A DNA stretch of 64,000 nt from Meandrina meandrites (lineage: Eukaryota; Cnidaria; Anthozoa; Scleractinia; Meandrinidae). The DNA lies in assembly GCA_963693305.1 (NCBI GenBank), contig OY855903.1:54563150-54627149 (forward strand). Direction: 5' to 3'. Positions 56,010 through 64,000 of this stretch are shown here, in pieces. The notes under the pieces are model-generated. The model was not told where the DNA came from. It was given only the letters and a program-made list of their open reading frames with translations, and did not search any database. Each line of letters opens with the position of its first letter. Position 1 is the stretch's first letter. A program made the position numbers and the translations under genes.

Positions 56010-56960
56010 AAAGAAATTTCTTTCTCTGCTGCTTCCAAAGAGGCCCATAATTTGAAGTGACAATGAAACTTGATTATTATGTAATGAAGAAGCAATAAAA
56101 CCACTACCTAAGATATGATTGCATTGGTTTTGTTTAATTAATTCATAGCAACATCCTGATTACACGCTTGTACAGCAGTGTCTGACATTTACAGAATGCA
56201 GAACCAGTTTGCTTGTGGTTAGCTTCACCCGACTTTGCTTGCAGTTGGTAAGGGCAGCATGTAGTATTGCCCTAACCAACAAATAAAAGCCAACTGAAAG
56301 CAAGTAGGGATGAAGCTGACTGCAAGTAAGCTGGAGTGAAAGCTAACCGCAAGCAAACCTGGGTGAAGCTAACCACAAGCAAACTGATTCTGCAGTCTGC
56401 ATTCTGCATTCTACTTTCTACATAATTAAGTTAGACACAGCTTGTAAAGTACTGGTGTGAAATTAAATAATGAGAATGGAAAAAGGAGCCAATTCCAATT
56501 GAGTATTGACAACTTATTTATTATGAACACATGTGACATAGTATAGATTATTGTACCGAGAGCTTAATACTTTCTTTGATCCTCCAAAAACTCACCATCT
56601 TATTTCGCCAAGCAGGTGGGATTTCACGGACAGCATTCTCTCTTACAACAAACTAGACAGCAAACATTCCCGCTTTCTTTCCATAGCTGGAGCAAACAAA
56701 CAATCCAAAGAAAGAAGGATGTTATCTCATCTTATATATAAGTTATTTTATTTTCTTCTCTTTTCTTTCTCAAACAATACTAGACACACACAAAAGACAC
56801 CAGTTTAAGGAGTGTTGCACAAGCATTTTAACATGACTGGAAATAGTTATCTGTTGTTTTCAAGTTTAAATTCAAATAGTGCTGGACAGGAGAGAAATCA
56901 CTGAAACCAATTAATTAAATACACTTTGTCTGTGGCGATCGGTAGACTTAATTTCACGAA
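56010..56960. other. Non-coding with a fold-back
   Basis: Holds the fold-back at 56175-56415. A frame at 56551-56808 shows no domain. Otherwise AT-rich. Confidence 0.45.
56175..56415. mobile_element. Fold-back with the TTTGCTTGCGGTTAG repeat
   Basis: Left: CAGTTTGCTTGTGGTTAGCT and a second unit; right: inverted units GAAAGCTAACCGCAAGCAAA and GAAGCTAACCACAAGCAAAC; outer arms CAGAATGCAGAA...TTCTGCAGTCTGCATTCTG. The inner unit is the 26-bp unit of the 24.1-24.5 kb fold-back. Confidence 0.65.
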
Positions 56961-56973
56961 CGCAATTTTTACT

Positions 56974-57002
56974 CTGATGAAGGTGGACAGAGGCCACCGA
57001 AA
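56974..57002 (+). ncRNA. Hammerhead-ribozyme-like core (CTGATGA...GAAA)
   Basis: CTGATGA (56974-56980), then a 5-bp helix GGTGG/CCACC (56982-56986 with 56994-56998) and GAAA (56999-57002) form the conserved core and helix II of a hammerhead. A convincing helix III with a U-H cleavage site was not found, so it may be a degenerate or coincidental copy. Such motifs are known in Penelope-like elements and other retroelements. Confidence 0.35.
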
Positions 57003-57029
57003 ATTTAGTGTTAAAAACCTAGATCGGAT

Positions 57030-57650
57030 GAATCATTCTGGTGCAATTAATTAAACTTGTGTTTTAAATGTACTTAATGGGTACATTTAGACGACTAATG
57101 GGTCAAAATTTTCCACATCAAGACAAAGCAAAGTTATACCTAAATGCCAAAACAGACGCCTACGAAGGCGGCTCAAGTGTGATAAACGCGGCAAGTGGTA
57201 GTACATACTCCCGGGTACATACTATAAGTTCGCATGCATGAACGAGGTGCTGTGCGTTCTGTGCCGCTGAATTCAGTCTCCGTGCTTTGTTTAGCCCATT
57301 TTAACCAAGGTGGAAAAAGGAAATAACATAACAAAATTATTGCAAACCTGTAACTTCCGTAAATGTCCCTCTTCCAGGTTTTTGACGACAACAATTACAC
57401 AACGAACGCCGGCGACCGTGCCGTCACGTTAAAACTATCCGCCATCTTGGATATCGCGAGAGATTGAGGATGAACATTAGCTCTCAGACCTCTCTCCCAA
57501 AAGAAAGGCGGTTATTTTAAAAAATGTTTACAGCGAAAACGTAAACTTCTGTGTTTTCACCTGCCATTGGGTGATTTATTCATCCCTGGTGGCACAGCAT
57601 TTAAATTTTATGGAAATTCGCAATTTATATTCGTGGTACGCCTTTGTGGC
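57030..57650. other. Non-coding; possible minus-strand 5' exon
   Basis: On the minus strand AAGATGGCGGATAGT at about 57440, beside a TCTCGCGAT-type motif, looks like a promoter-proximal start, but the frame closes after 16 codons. No gene is claimed. Confidence 0.35.
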
Positions 57651-57662
57651 TGTGTGTTCTCC

Positions 57663-58121
57663 ACGGGGGGGTACTCCCATAAATTTCGGATAGGGGTGTG
57701 CCGCGAAGGTTCTTAAACCCTGACCCTATTTAAGGATAAAGAAAACGAAAATTGATACCCTTTTTAAGGCCCAAACCCGAAAAATTACACCCTATTCAAG
57801 GAGAGGAGAAACGTTGGGTGACGATCCAAATAACGGCTAACCGCACACGGCAAAACACAAATCTTAACAAAATCGCTTTGCTACTAGTTGAACGGATAGT
57901 TTATAGTTTAAACATGAAACAGACGATTGTTACGTTTAGTTGGGCATTTATTTTAGCTGATAGAATTTAGGTACCCTATCTAAGGATAACACCGGGAACA
58001 CAATGCCAAAAGGGGCAAAAATGAGACCCTATTTAAGGACCGAGAACCTCAAAAACCATACCCTATCCCGCGGCACATACCTATATAGCCCATATATGGG
58101 AGTACCCCCCCCCCCCCCGGG
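57663..58121. mobile_element. MITE with GGGGGGGTACTCCCAT ends and 9-bp duplication
   Basis: Left end GGGGGGGTACTCCCATA, right end ATGGGAGTACCCCCCCC; inner halves also mirror each other (GTGCCGCG...CGCGGCAC). GTGTTCTCC is found on both sides (57654-57662 and 58122-58130). A 9-bp duplication suggests MULE-type mobilisation, by inference. Confidence 0.78.
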
Positions 58122-58360
58122 GTGTTCTCCTACAGAATTCAAGTCTTATAACAAAAATATTTTTTTCGTTAGAATAACAAGCCAATTTTCTTTGTTTTAC
58201 AACGTTTGTCTTCAGCCCCTAACACCAAACAGCTCAAGGTTCAAAACGAAATCATACCTTGAATGGCTTATATGGCATTCATTACTCATGCGTGTGATGT
58301 GCCATTAATCAAGCAGAGTAGAATTAATACCACAAGTGGGCCGCATGGTGTTGAGAAGCA

Positions 58361-58369
58361 AATATATAT
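58361..58369 (+). promoter_or_regulatory. TATA box of the U6 gene
   Basis: AATATATAT lies 24-32 bp before the first base of the U6 sequence, the spacing used by type 3 Pol III promoters. A proximal sequence element was not identified. Confidence 0.6.
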
Positions 58370-58392
58370 GCTACGTTACCTGTACTCTAGAC

Positions 58393-58409
58393 GTGCTCGC
58401 TTAACGGCG

Positions 58410-58451
<42 letters not shown>

Positions 58452-58502
58452 GGCCCCTGCGCAAGGATGACACGCAAATTCGTGAAGCGTTCCAAATTTT
58501 TT
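58393..58502 (+). ncRNA. U6: U6 spliceosomal snRNA
   Basis: The body from CACATATACTAAAATTGG to GAAGCGTTCC matches metazoan U6 almost base for base, including the ACAGAGA box (58435-58441), the following AGC triad and the internal stem-loop CATGGCCCCTGCGCAAGGAT. It ends in a T6 run that is a Pol III terminator. The only notable change is in the 5' stem-loop, where GCTTCGGCAGC-type sequence is replaced by GCTTAACGGCGGC, adding two bases. A TATA-like sequence at the right distance supports a transcribed gene rather than a retrocopy; a retrocopy would be expected to lack it and to have an A tail. U6 pairs with U2 and the 5' splice site in the spliceosome core. Confidence 0.92.
58495..58502 (+). 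terminator. Pol III T-run terminator of U6
   Basis: An uninterrupted T run directly follows the CCAAA end of U6. Confidence 0.85.
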
Positions 58503-58564
58503 CTACTTCCAGTCCATGCATAATTCTAGCTCTAACACAGAGGGCACGTAGTTGAAGTGTACAG

Positions 58565-59262
58565 CATAGGGTACGGGCCGGGGGGGCTGGGGGGGGGGGC
58601 TGCAGCCTCCCCAAATGTTGGGCAACTCAGATTTTTTGGGCAGCAAAAGAAATTTGGGCAAAGCCAGTTTTAAAAGAAGTTTCCATGTTTTTGCTTTTTG
58701 AAAAGATAGTTATTTTCTATTTTAACCTGAAGTCGGCGTGGTAAAGCCAGTTAAATTCACACGAGACAGTGGTTGCCCAGGACGTGATGAGTTTCTGGTT
58801 ATCAATGTAGTACATATCCTTCCAGTGATACCTGCTACATCGTGTTCAGCAGAACGATCATTCAGTGCGTTGCGCAGATTGAAAACTTACCTGCGCAGCA
58901 CCATGGGGTAACAACGTGTCAGTAATGTTCATCGCACTTATTAACATTGAAAGGGCATATGCCAACTCTGTAGTCAACAATGACATGGATCGTATCATTG
59001 ATATCTTTGGCCGTCGAAATGGCCGAGACAGCTATTTCTTTTAACGTGTTTTATGAGCTCATATGATAGATTCATTTGTAAGAATATTTTCACTTCATAA
59101 GTAGGCCTATGTTAGAGCATCGTATATGACCCTCGCTTCTATTCGACTTTTTCGTAAAAATTTGGGCAACTTGCGAGAATTTTTTGGGCAAATGGTTCAA
59201 CGCCCCCCTCCCTCCCCCCCCCCCCCCCCCCCCCCTGGTAAAAAATTGCCCGTACGCCTATG
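58565..59262 (+). mobile_element. Internally deleted hAT element with 8-bp duplication
   Basis: Ends CATAGGGTACGGGC (left) and, complemented, CATAGGCGTACGGGC (right). Perfect 8-bp duplication GTGTACAG at 58557-58564 and 59263-59270, diagnostic for hAT. Coding remains at about 58810-59044 show the C-terminal dimerisation domain: PATSCSAERSFSALRRLKTY, LRS, then ALINIERAYANS and IIDIFGRRN, with stops. Poly-G and poly-C runs sit near both ends. The catalytic domain is gone. It was inserted 55 bp downstream of the U6 gene. Confidence 0.9.
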
Positions 59263-59270
59263 GTGTACAG

Positions 59271-59410
59271 TATTTCTTCGGGTTGATAATGTACAGAAAA
59301 ATATGCAAAACATCGTTGACAAGTGTCTGAGGCCTGCAGTTCTTGTTTTCTTGTTGTTATCAGTTGTCACTTTATATCATCCGTCACCATTTCGCTTGGA
59401 AAGATAATTT
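59271..59410. other. Short spacer
   Basis: No gene seen. Confidence 0.4.
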
Positions 59411-59625
59411 GCTGGCCGCTTAATGGCGGTAAAAAACCATATAAATAATACACTTGCGACAGCAAAAAGGCGGCCGCGGCCGCTTAATAGAGGTGGCCGT
59501 TGAATAGAGGTATCAAATACAGCAGTTTACTGACAAATAAATCGGGACTTTGGAAAGTGGCCGCTTAATGGAGGGTGGCCGCTTAATAGGTGGCTGCTTA
59601 ATAGAGGTCGGACTGTAGTCATAAA
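59411..59625 (-). repeat. Minisatellite GGCCGCTTAATAGAGGT
   Basis: The 17-18 bp unit GGCCGCTTAATNGNGGT occurs six times at irregular spacing, partly in clusters. This unit is a frequent terminal block of coral repeats. Confidence 0.65.
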
Positions 59626-61490
59626 AATGATAAGAACCTGCACTATCCAAATTTTTGACAGTTTGATGAACGGTACATGTAATACATAAATTATGTATGG
59701 GTTTCAGATGGTATACAGATCTAGACACAAAACACTTTTAATTGATACCCCAATACATTCTAAAACGGAGAAGTCATAAGCTATAAACTAAGAATATTTA
59801 CAAGAACATTTTCAGCCTAAAATCGGCAGAAAAATACGAATCAGTATTCAGTCTGGGCTGGAAAACAATATTCTTATAAAAAAGAGTGTAAGTTATTGTG
59901 ATGTTAATCATATAGGAATGAATTTGTACAAGAGAGATTTGGACTCTCAAATCAGAGTTAGTAGAGGAAGTCTCCTTCTGGACTAATGCGCCATTAAATA
60001 ACATATGGCGCTCGTTGTTCGTCTACTGCTGAGTCTTAAAACGCTGTCACTTAATACAACGAAGACAGCAGACAATGTAGGTTCAATGACTGGCACAACC
60101 TATTTTTTTTTTAGTGGATATCGAATCACCATAGTAAACTGACTCCGAATTTGCCATGTTTTTGTTTGGACCCCAAAATGGGTTTCTAGACTTTTAAAAA
60201 AGCTAAGTATACGTTTTAACAAACGTCCTTCTCTGTGCCACCATAATAGCTCCTGTCTCTCCTGAATCGTTCACTTCAATTAAAGTGGCAGAAAGCTCTG
60301 AATAACCTAAGCATCTGACATGCATACATACATAAGCCTTATTTAAGCATCTGCAAAACATTTAGACTTTGAAAGCTACTTGGAGAAAACAGCTTGTTAA
60401 AACCTACCTTTCTGCATTAGTGTAAATGGCAGGTTTTCGTAGAGCCGATTTGGGCTTTGGTCAGAATCTGGAATAGTTGGGGATTTACATTGCATAATCT
60501 ATTTAAGAATTCATCACCTGATGACGCCAAGATTTCGCAATAAAATGCGGACACCTTACCATTAATGACACAGCCAAGTGATTCTTCTTATTTCAAAACA
60601 TAAGCCTCTCGACAAAATTGTTCAGAAAAGGCTAGCAGCTTCCACAAGCTAAAAGTATGGTCTAAACCATCCTTGAAAAGAAAAATACTTGGCCAGCCAC
60701 TCGTAGCATGTCACTAAAAACACAACGAAAAATTTGAAATTTCTAGTGTTAGCATGATTTTTGATGATTTTCTGGCATTTACTAAAAATGTGTTGTAGGT
60801 AGTATTCTTAAAATGAGTTTTAAACGACAACTTGATGAATTTCCATTTAATTGTGAAGTTTAAAAAGTGAAAGTGGAAACGAAACGGGAATAATTATCAA
60901 TCAAATAGACGGTCTGAATCAACTCTTAGAGGAACTTTTCACTGGAAAAAACTCTCTACTCCTGTGTCTGTTTGCCAAATAATACGGAGGCTTTCTTCAA
61001 CGGGCGGTCAGTGATAAGTAACTTCTTCCTGTCAGTACCATAACGGTCATTTAATAATCTGAAGCGGTTACAGAGATAAACCTTTTCAATGTTTTCGCCG
61101 TGGCTTGCGAAAATTTCATCCCTGTTTTTTTAATAACTGTTTGATGAAAGCTTTTCTTTAAAAGTAACACTTTGTCTAAGTGGTAATGCGTAGATGTATA
61201 AATGTCACTTGATAAATTGATGTGGACGTGAGCCATTATTGCTGACTTGAGGGTTATTTTTCCCCTACCATACTCAACGTTGTGACCAATTACTTGTTCC
61301 TATTCAACGTACACTTCAGGATCAACGCTTTCAAGAAGCTTGCGATTAGGCGGAGTAGCGATTGCCATGTGACAGTAAATCGTGGATGCAAGAGAATGGA
61401 GCAGAGCGTCTTTCATGACCGCGAGCAAAACAATATGAGAGAGACATAAGAGAGACAAATGACCTGAACCTTTTTAAAAAGAGAATTTTT
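59626..61490. other. Non-coding, no recognised gene
   Basis: No frame with a recognisable domain on either strand; no clear repeat structure apart from simple AT-rich DNA. Confidence 0.4.
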
Positions 61491-61494
61491 TAAA

Positions 61495-61680
61495 CATATT
61501 TTAAATTTGTAAATAATCTTTTATAAATGTAATGTACATAGTTTTTTATTTCGAATATTATTTCAACCTTCCCCCTTTTTCCGATTTCTTTTTTTTCTTC
61601 TTTATTGTAAATAATTTAATCTTTTATCTTTTTAATTTCCGTATGGCGGAAGAGCCCCCAAGGGGGAGCTATACAATAAA

Positions 61681-61712
<32 letters not shown>
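61495..61712 (+). mobile_element. LINE 3' tail with (TATG)n
   Basis: A non-coding tail with CGGAAGAGCCCCCAAGGGGG, AATAAAATA and a (TATG) repeat (about 61682-61710). A short terminal hairpin with CCCCC/GGGGG followed by a microsatellite is typical of CR1/L2-type LINE ends. No ORF remains. Confidence 0.6.
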
Positions 61713-61752
61713 TATGTAATGTTCATTTAAGATCGGGAGAACAAAGATAATT

Positions 61753-62172
61753 ATGACACGAATAAAGGAAAACACATCGTGCAAAGGTCAACTATTAAGG
61801 AGGTTTTATCAAAGTCTAATTGAGACAAAGCATTTGCTGGGCTGGGTCGGTAAAATACGTCTGCGCGCAGACGACTTTGTTGAATCAAGCAAGTTTTCGA
61901 GCCGGCCGGCATCAGATGTTATGCTTCGTATTTTCGTTTTGAAAAATGGGAACTGTAAACAAACTCAATTAACAAATATTCTGGTTGTGAGTCTATGGAA
62001 GACAAAGAGGGAGACATACTGTGAGCTGATAATTAAAGAGCATCAGAAAAAATTTTTTGTGAAGGCCAGCTTGTTTAATGGCGGTTGCTCTGCTTTATCT
62101 TTTTTTCTGAGTACAGTTAATGGACGGTTTAGTTATATTTTTATTGCAAACCAAATCATGTATATTTCGTAA
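61753..62172 (+). CDS. Unrecognised ORF
   Basis: 139 codons with no known domain; Lys/Arg-rich, one hydrophobic C-terminal stretch (LSFFLSTVNG). It begins just after the LINE tail. Could be chance. Listed because it is the longest frame in the 56-64 kb region. Confidence 0.15.
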   Translation: MTRIKENTSCKGQLLRRFYQSLIETKHLLGWVGKIRLRADDFVESSKFSSRPASDVMLRIFVLKNGNCKQTQLTNILVVSLWKTKRETYCELIIKEHQKKFFVKASLFNGGCSALSFFLSTVNGRFSYIFIANQIMYIS

Positions 62173-62427
62173 TCTGTTAATGAGTATATCACGCGTATCG
62201 CGGCATTAAAGATGTAAAGACCTTACCATTAAGCAGTGTAAGTACATAATAGTTCAAAAAAGGTGTTAAAGTTGAAGCGACAACGTGTCTATTTACTGTC
62301 TAGTGTTTGCACTTCAAGCTATCATATTCACGACCAAAATGTAATAAAAAGGAGCGCCTTCATTTCTAGATTCGCAAAAGAAATTTTCGGGCGCAGGTCA
62401 GTAGCTCGGTGGATCAATTCGAACACG

Positions 62428-62679
62428 ATGAGGATGAAGGGAACATGCGCATTGGTAGCCATTGGTGCATTTCTTCTTTTAACAACGTTGGTTGCCGAGA
62501 GTGAGAGTTTTGGAAACTTGGTTAATGGCGGAAAAAGGCAACTGGATAGAAAGGTTTGTGTTCTTGAAACATCAGAACTGTACACCACTAAAACTGTTCA
62601 GCCTTACATGTTCTTCGTTCGTGCATGCCAAGTGTATAAAGGCAACAACAATTCGAGAAAAAGGCATAACATGTTGTGA
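62428..62679 (+). CDS. Small secreted-peptide precursor, probably first exon
   Basis: From the ATG at 62428: a basic start, then a hydrophobic core typical of a signal peptide (LVAIGAFLLLTTLVAESES, residues about 8-26), a short acidic/polar propeptide and a dibasic KR at about residues 36-37. A donor-like AAAG|GTTTGT at 62551-62552 suggests that the coding exon ends after about 41 codons. Downstream in another frame (about 62575-62777) lies a Cys-rich stretch with a CC pair; whether it is a spliced exon or a frameshifted continuation cannot be decided. Anthozoans make many such small secreted peptides. No family (neuropeptide, SCRiP, toxin) can be assigned. Confidence 0.4.
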   Translation: MRMKGTCALVAIGAFLLLTTLVAESESFGNLVNGGKRQLDRKVCVLETSELYTTKTVQPYMFFVRACQVYKGNNNSRKRHNML

Positions 62680-62879
62680 GATTTACTCCTTGAATGTACA
62701 CCATTGCCAAAGAACCAAGTTGGTAGAAAAGAGTAAGAAAGCCGAATTCGAATACGCCAGATACACCTTATTGCAATAACGTTGCCATATTAAAAAGAAC
62801 TCAGAGTCTCAAAGGATAGTGCAGAATAAAAAGGGGTCGATTAATTAAAAGTATGGTGTTTTATTTTTTGTTGTTTGCC

Positions 62880-63110
62880 TTATTTCACTGTCTGTAAAAC
62901 GTTGAAACACCAGACGCTATACTTACATTTTTCTTGACAACCGTAACACGATACTTTTGTTCGTTTGTAACATGGTGCTTTTGTTTTTCTCTTCAGTGTA
63001 TGTAACGTGATACTTTTGTTTTTTCCTTCCTGTTCAGGAGTGTCACATTTTGGCCAATCAGCGCAATCCGTAATGAGTCGTCTAATTTTATCACGACTGA
63101 TTTTAAACAC
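62880..63110 (-). CDS. Unrecognised ORF with Cys-rich tail
   Basis: 76 codons: a start MFKISRDKIRRLITDCADWP, then three cysteines in SCYGCQEKCKYSVWC. The spacing slightly recalls the C-terminal Cys-rich tail of piggyBac transposases, but the match is weak. A TTTGTAACRTGRTACTTTTG-like unit recurs three times at about 62940-63020, which creates part of this frame. Confidence 0.2.
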   Translation of the reverse strand: MFKISRDKIRRLITDCADWPKCDTPEQEGKNKSITLHTLKRKTKAPCYKRTKVSCYGCQEKCKYSVWCFNVLQTVK

Positions 63111-63119
63111 GAAATATCA

Positions 63120-64000
63120 TATTAAAACACTCCGTCACGGAAGCTGTTTCTCGAATAGTAATTAACTGATTAGCGCAGTGCACCTGGAAAATTTGTTTCC
63201 TGGTTGTGCCAAAAAGTACCGTTTCAAATTTTTACATATTAAATTACAAGCGCTTTTTGTAATATTTACCGCAGCTATGCGATGATGGAAAGCTGTCGTT
63301 GATGTCAAAGGAATGTTTTTTTCAGTTTATGCAGTGTGCCATATCAATATTTATTTCACATAAATCACTGTGACTGTTTAAAGTCTAATTTTATTACTTT
63401 GCGCTTTTAACTTGGCACCGTACAGCAGAGAAAAGCACGCTTCATCCTGCGTTCAAGCACGTACTATAGATTTATCTTCTGTGCATGCGTTTATCGCAAA
63501 GTTTCCTGCTCCAGGAAGAATGGTAACACAAGGAGAGCGTCGAGTCTTCCGAAACAAGTATATAGTCCTTGCGGTCTTCACGTTTCATCCAGTGCACACA
63601 GTCAGGTACTCCCCACCCGTTACCCCCTTCACAAGAATAATTAATTAATTGAGTTTAAAGTTTACGCGTTAGCGCTTTGGCAGCTTGGCCTGTGTAGTCA
63701 CCCGCTCTTCTCAAGAAAATATTGGAGGAGAGCGGGCGGCTGCGGACGGCAGCCCCACACAACCATCGCAAAAGTACATTCTGCGCTGAAAATGAAAAAA
63801 AGGCAAATAGGAATTAATTAGCACAGATCATTGCTGGCCTCATTTGCAGGAAACCCACGCGTTTTAAGGGACTATCTAAAACATAAAATTCGACACGAAA
63901 CGATTGTGTATAGTAAAAGAAAAGTAAGAGGTAGAAGGGAAAAACAAACGAATCTAGAGGAAAGACTAAAAGAATATTATTGCTTAAACAAATGTGATAA
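63120..64000. other. Non-coding; inverted repeat at 63701-63736
   Basis: CCCGCTCTTCTC (63701-63712) faces GAGGAGAGCGGG (63725-63736), followed by a GC-rich CGGCTGCGGACGGCAGCC block. No gene supported. Confidence 0.5.

Noticed and set aside
57400..57460. Host gene first exon on the minus strand (MADSFNVTARSP...)
   Set aside because: Only 16 codons before a stop and no supported splice partner.
58263..58448. 61-codon frame overlapping the U6 gene
   Set aside because: The overlap is with a clear snRNA; no domain or conservation argument.
62575..62780. Known toxin or insulin-like peptide
   Set aside because: Cys spacing does not fit insulin or any recalled anthozoan toxin scaffold, and the frame relation to the signal peptide is unresolved.

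Overview
The window looks like a repeat-dense stretch of an anthozoan cnidarian genome, probably a stony coral. This is inference from content: AT-rich DNA, short GT-AG introns, a canonical U6 snRNA, and a mobile-element mix typical of corals (DIRS, BEL/Pao, L1-Tx1, Penelope-like, piggyBac, PIF/Harbinger, hAT, many TTAA-flanked MITEs, a tRNA-derived SINE). There is no bacterial organisation. Almost every recognisable reading frame belongs to a mobile element or a multi-copy cnidarian family, and nearly all carry stops or frameshifts.

Layout. 0-1.1 kb: a short signal-peptide ORF, an array of mini-hairpin repeats and a SINE with a perfect 17-bp target-site duplication. 1.7-7.6 kb: a MULE-like fragment, a DIRS retroelement and two different piggyBac transposase relics. 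7.6-11.7 kb: a BEL gag scrap, a LINE tail and a hAT dimerisation-domain relic. 12-13.4 kb: a spliced P2X7-C-domain pseudogene. 15.2-19.5 kb, minus strand: a ten-exon gene with a RAG1-like N-terminus (zinc motif, RING, zinc finger) joined to a putative transposase-like body; all splice sites are kept but the frame is broken. 22-25 kb: MITEs and fold-back elements. 24.7-34.5 kb: several BEL/Pao copies, one split by a PIF/Harbinger element that carries both a Myb-like protein and a transposase; also an L1-Tx1 tail, an alpha-kinase-like pseudogene and an integrase-type fragment.

34.9-39.1 kb holds P2X7-C-like, BEN-domain, YqaJ/SWIM-type and RPA-like exons on one strand. 40-48 kb holds a Penelope-like relic, TTAA elements and a 5.3-kb palindromic element with 1.18-kb arms. 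48-56 kb holds an L1-type ORF1 fragment, a KRBA2/Ginger-like integrase relic and a nearly full-length L1-Tx1 element whose ORF2 is interrupted by a TTAA MITE. 56-64 kb is mostly non-coding: a hammerhead-like motif, a MITE with a 9-bp duplication, a U6 snRNA with a TATA box, an internally deleted hAT element with an 8-bp duplication, and a small secreted-peptide ORF near the right end.

The clearest likely functional unit is the U6 gene. The RAG1-like gene is the most interesting locus. Superfamily calls come from recognised motifs; no database search was possible.
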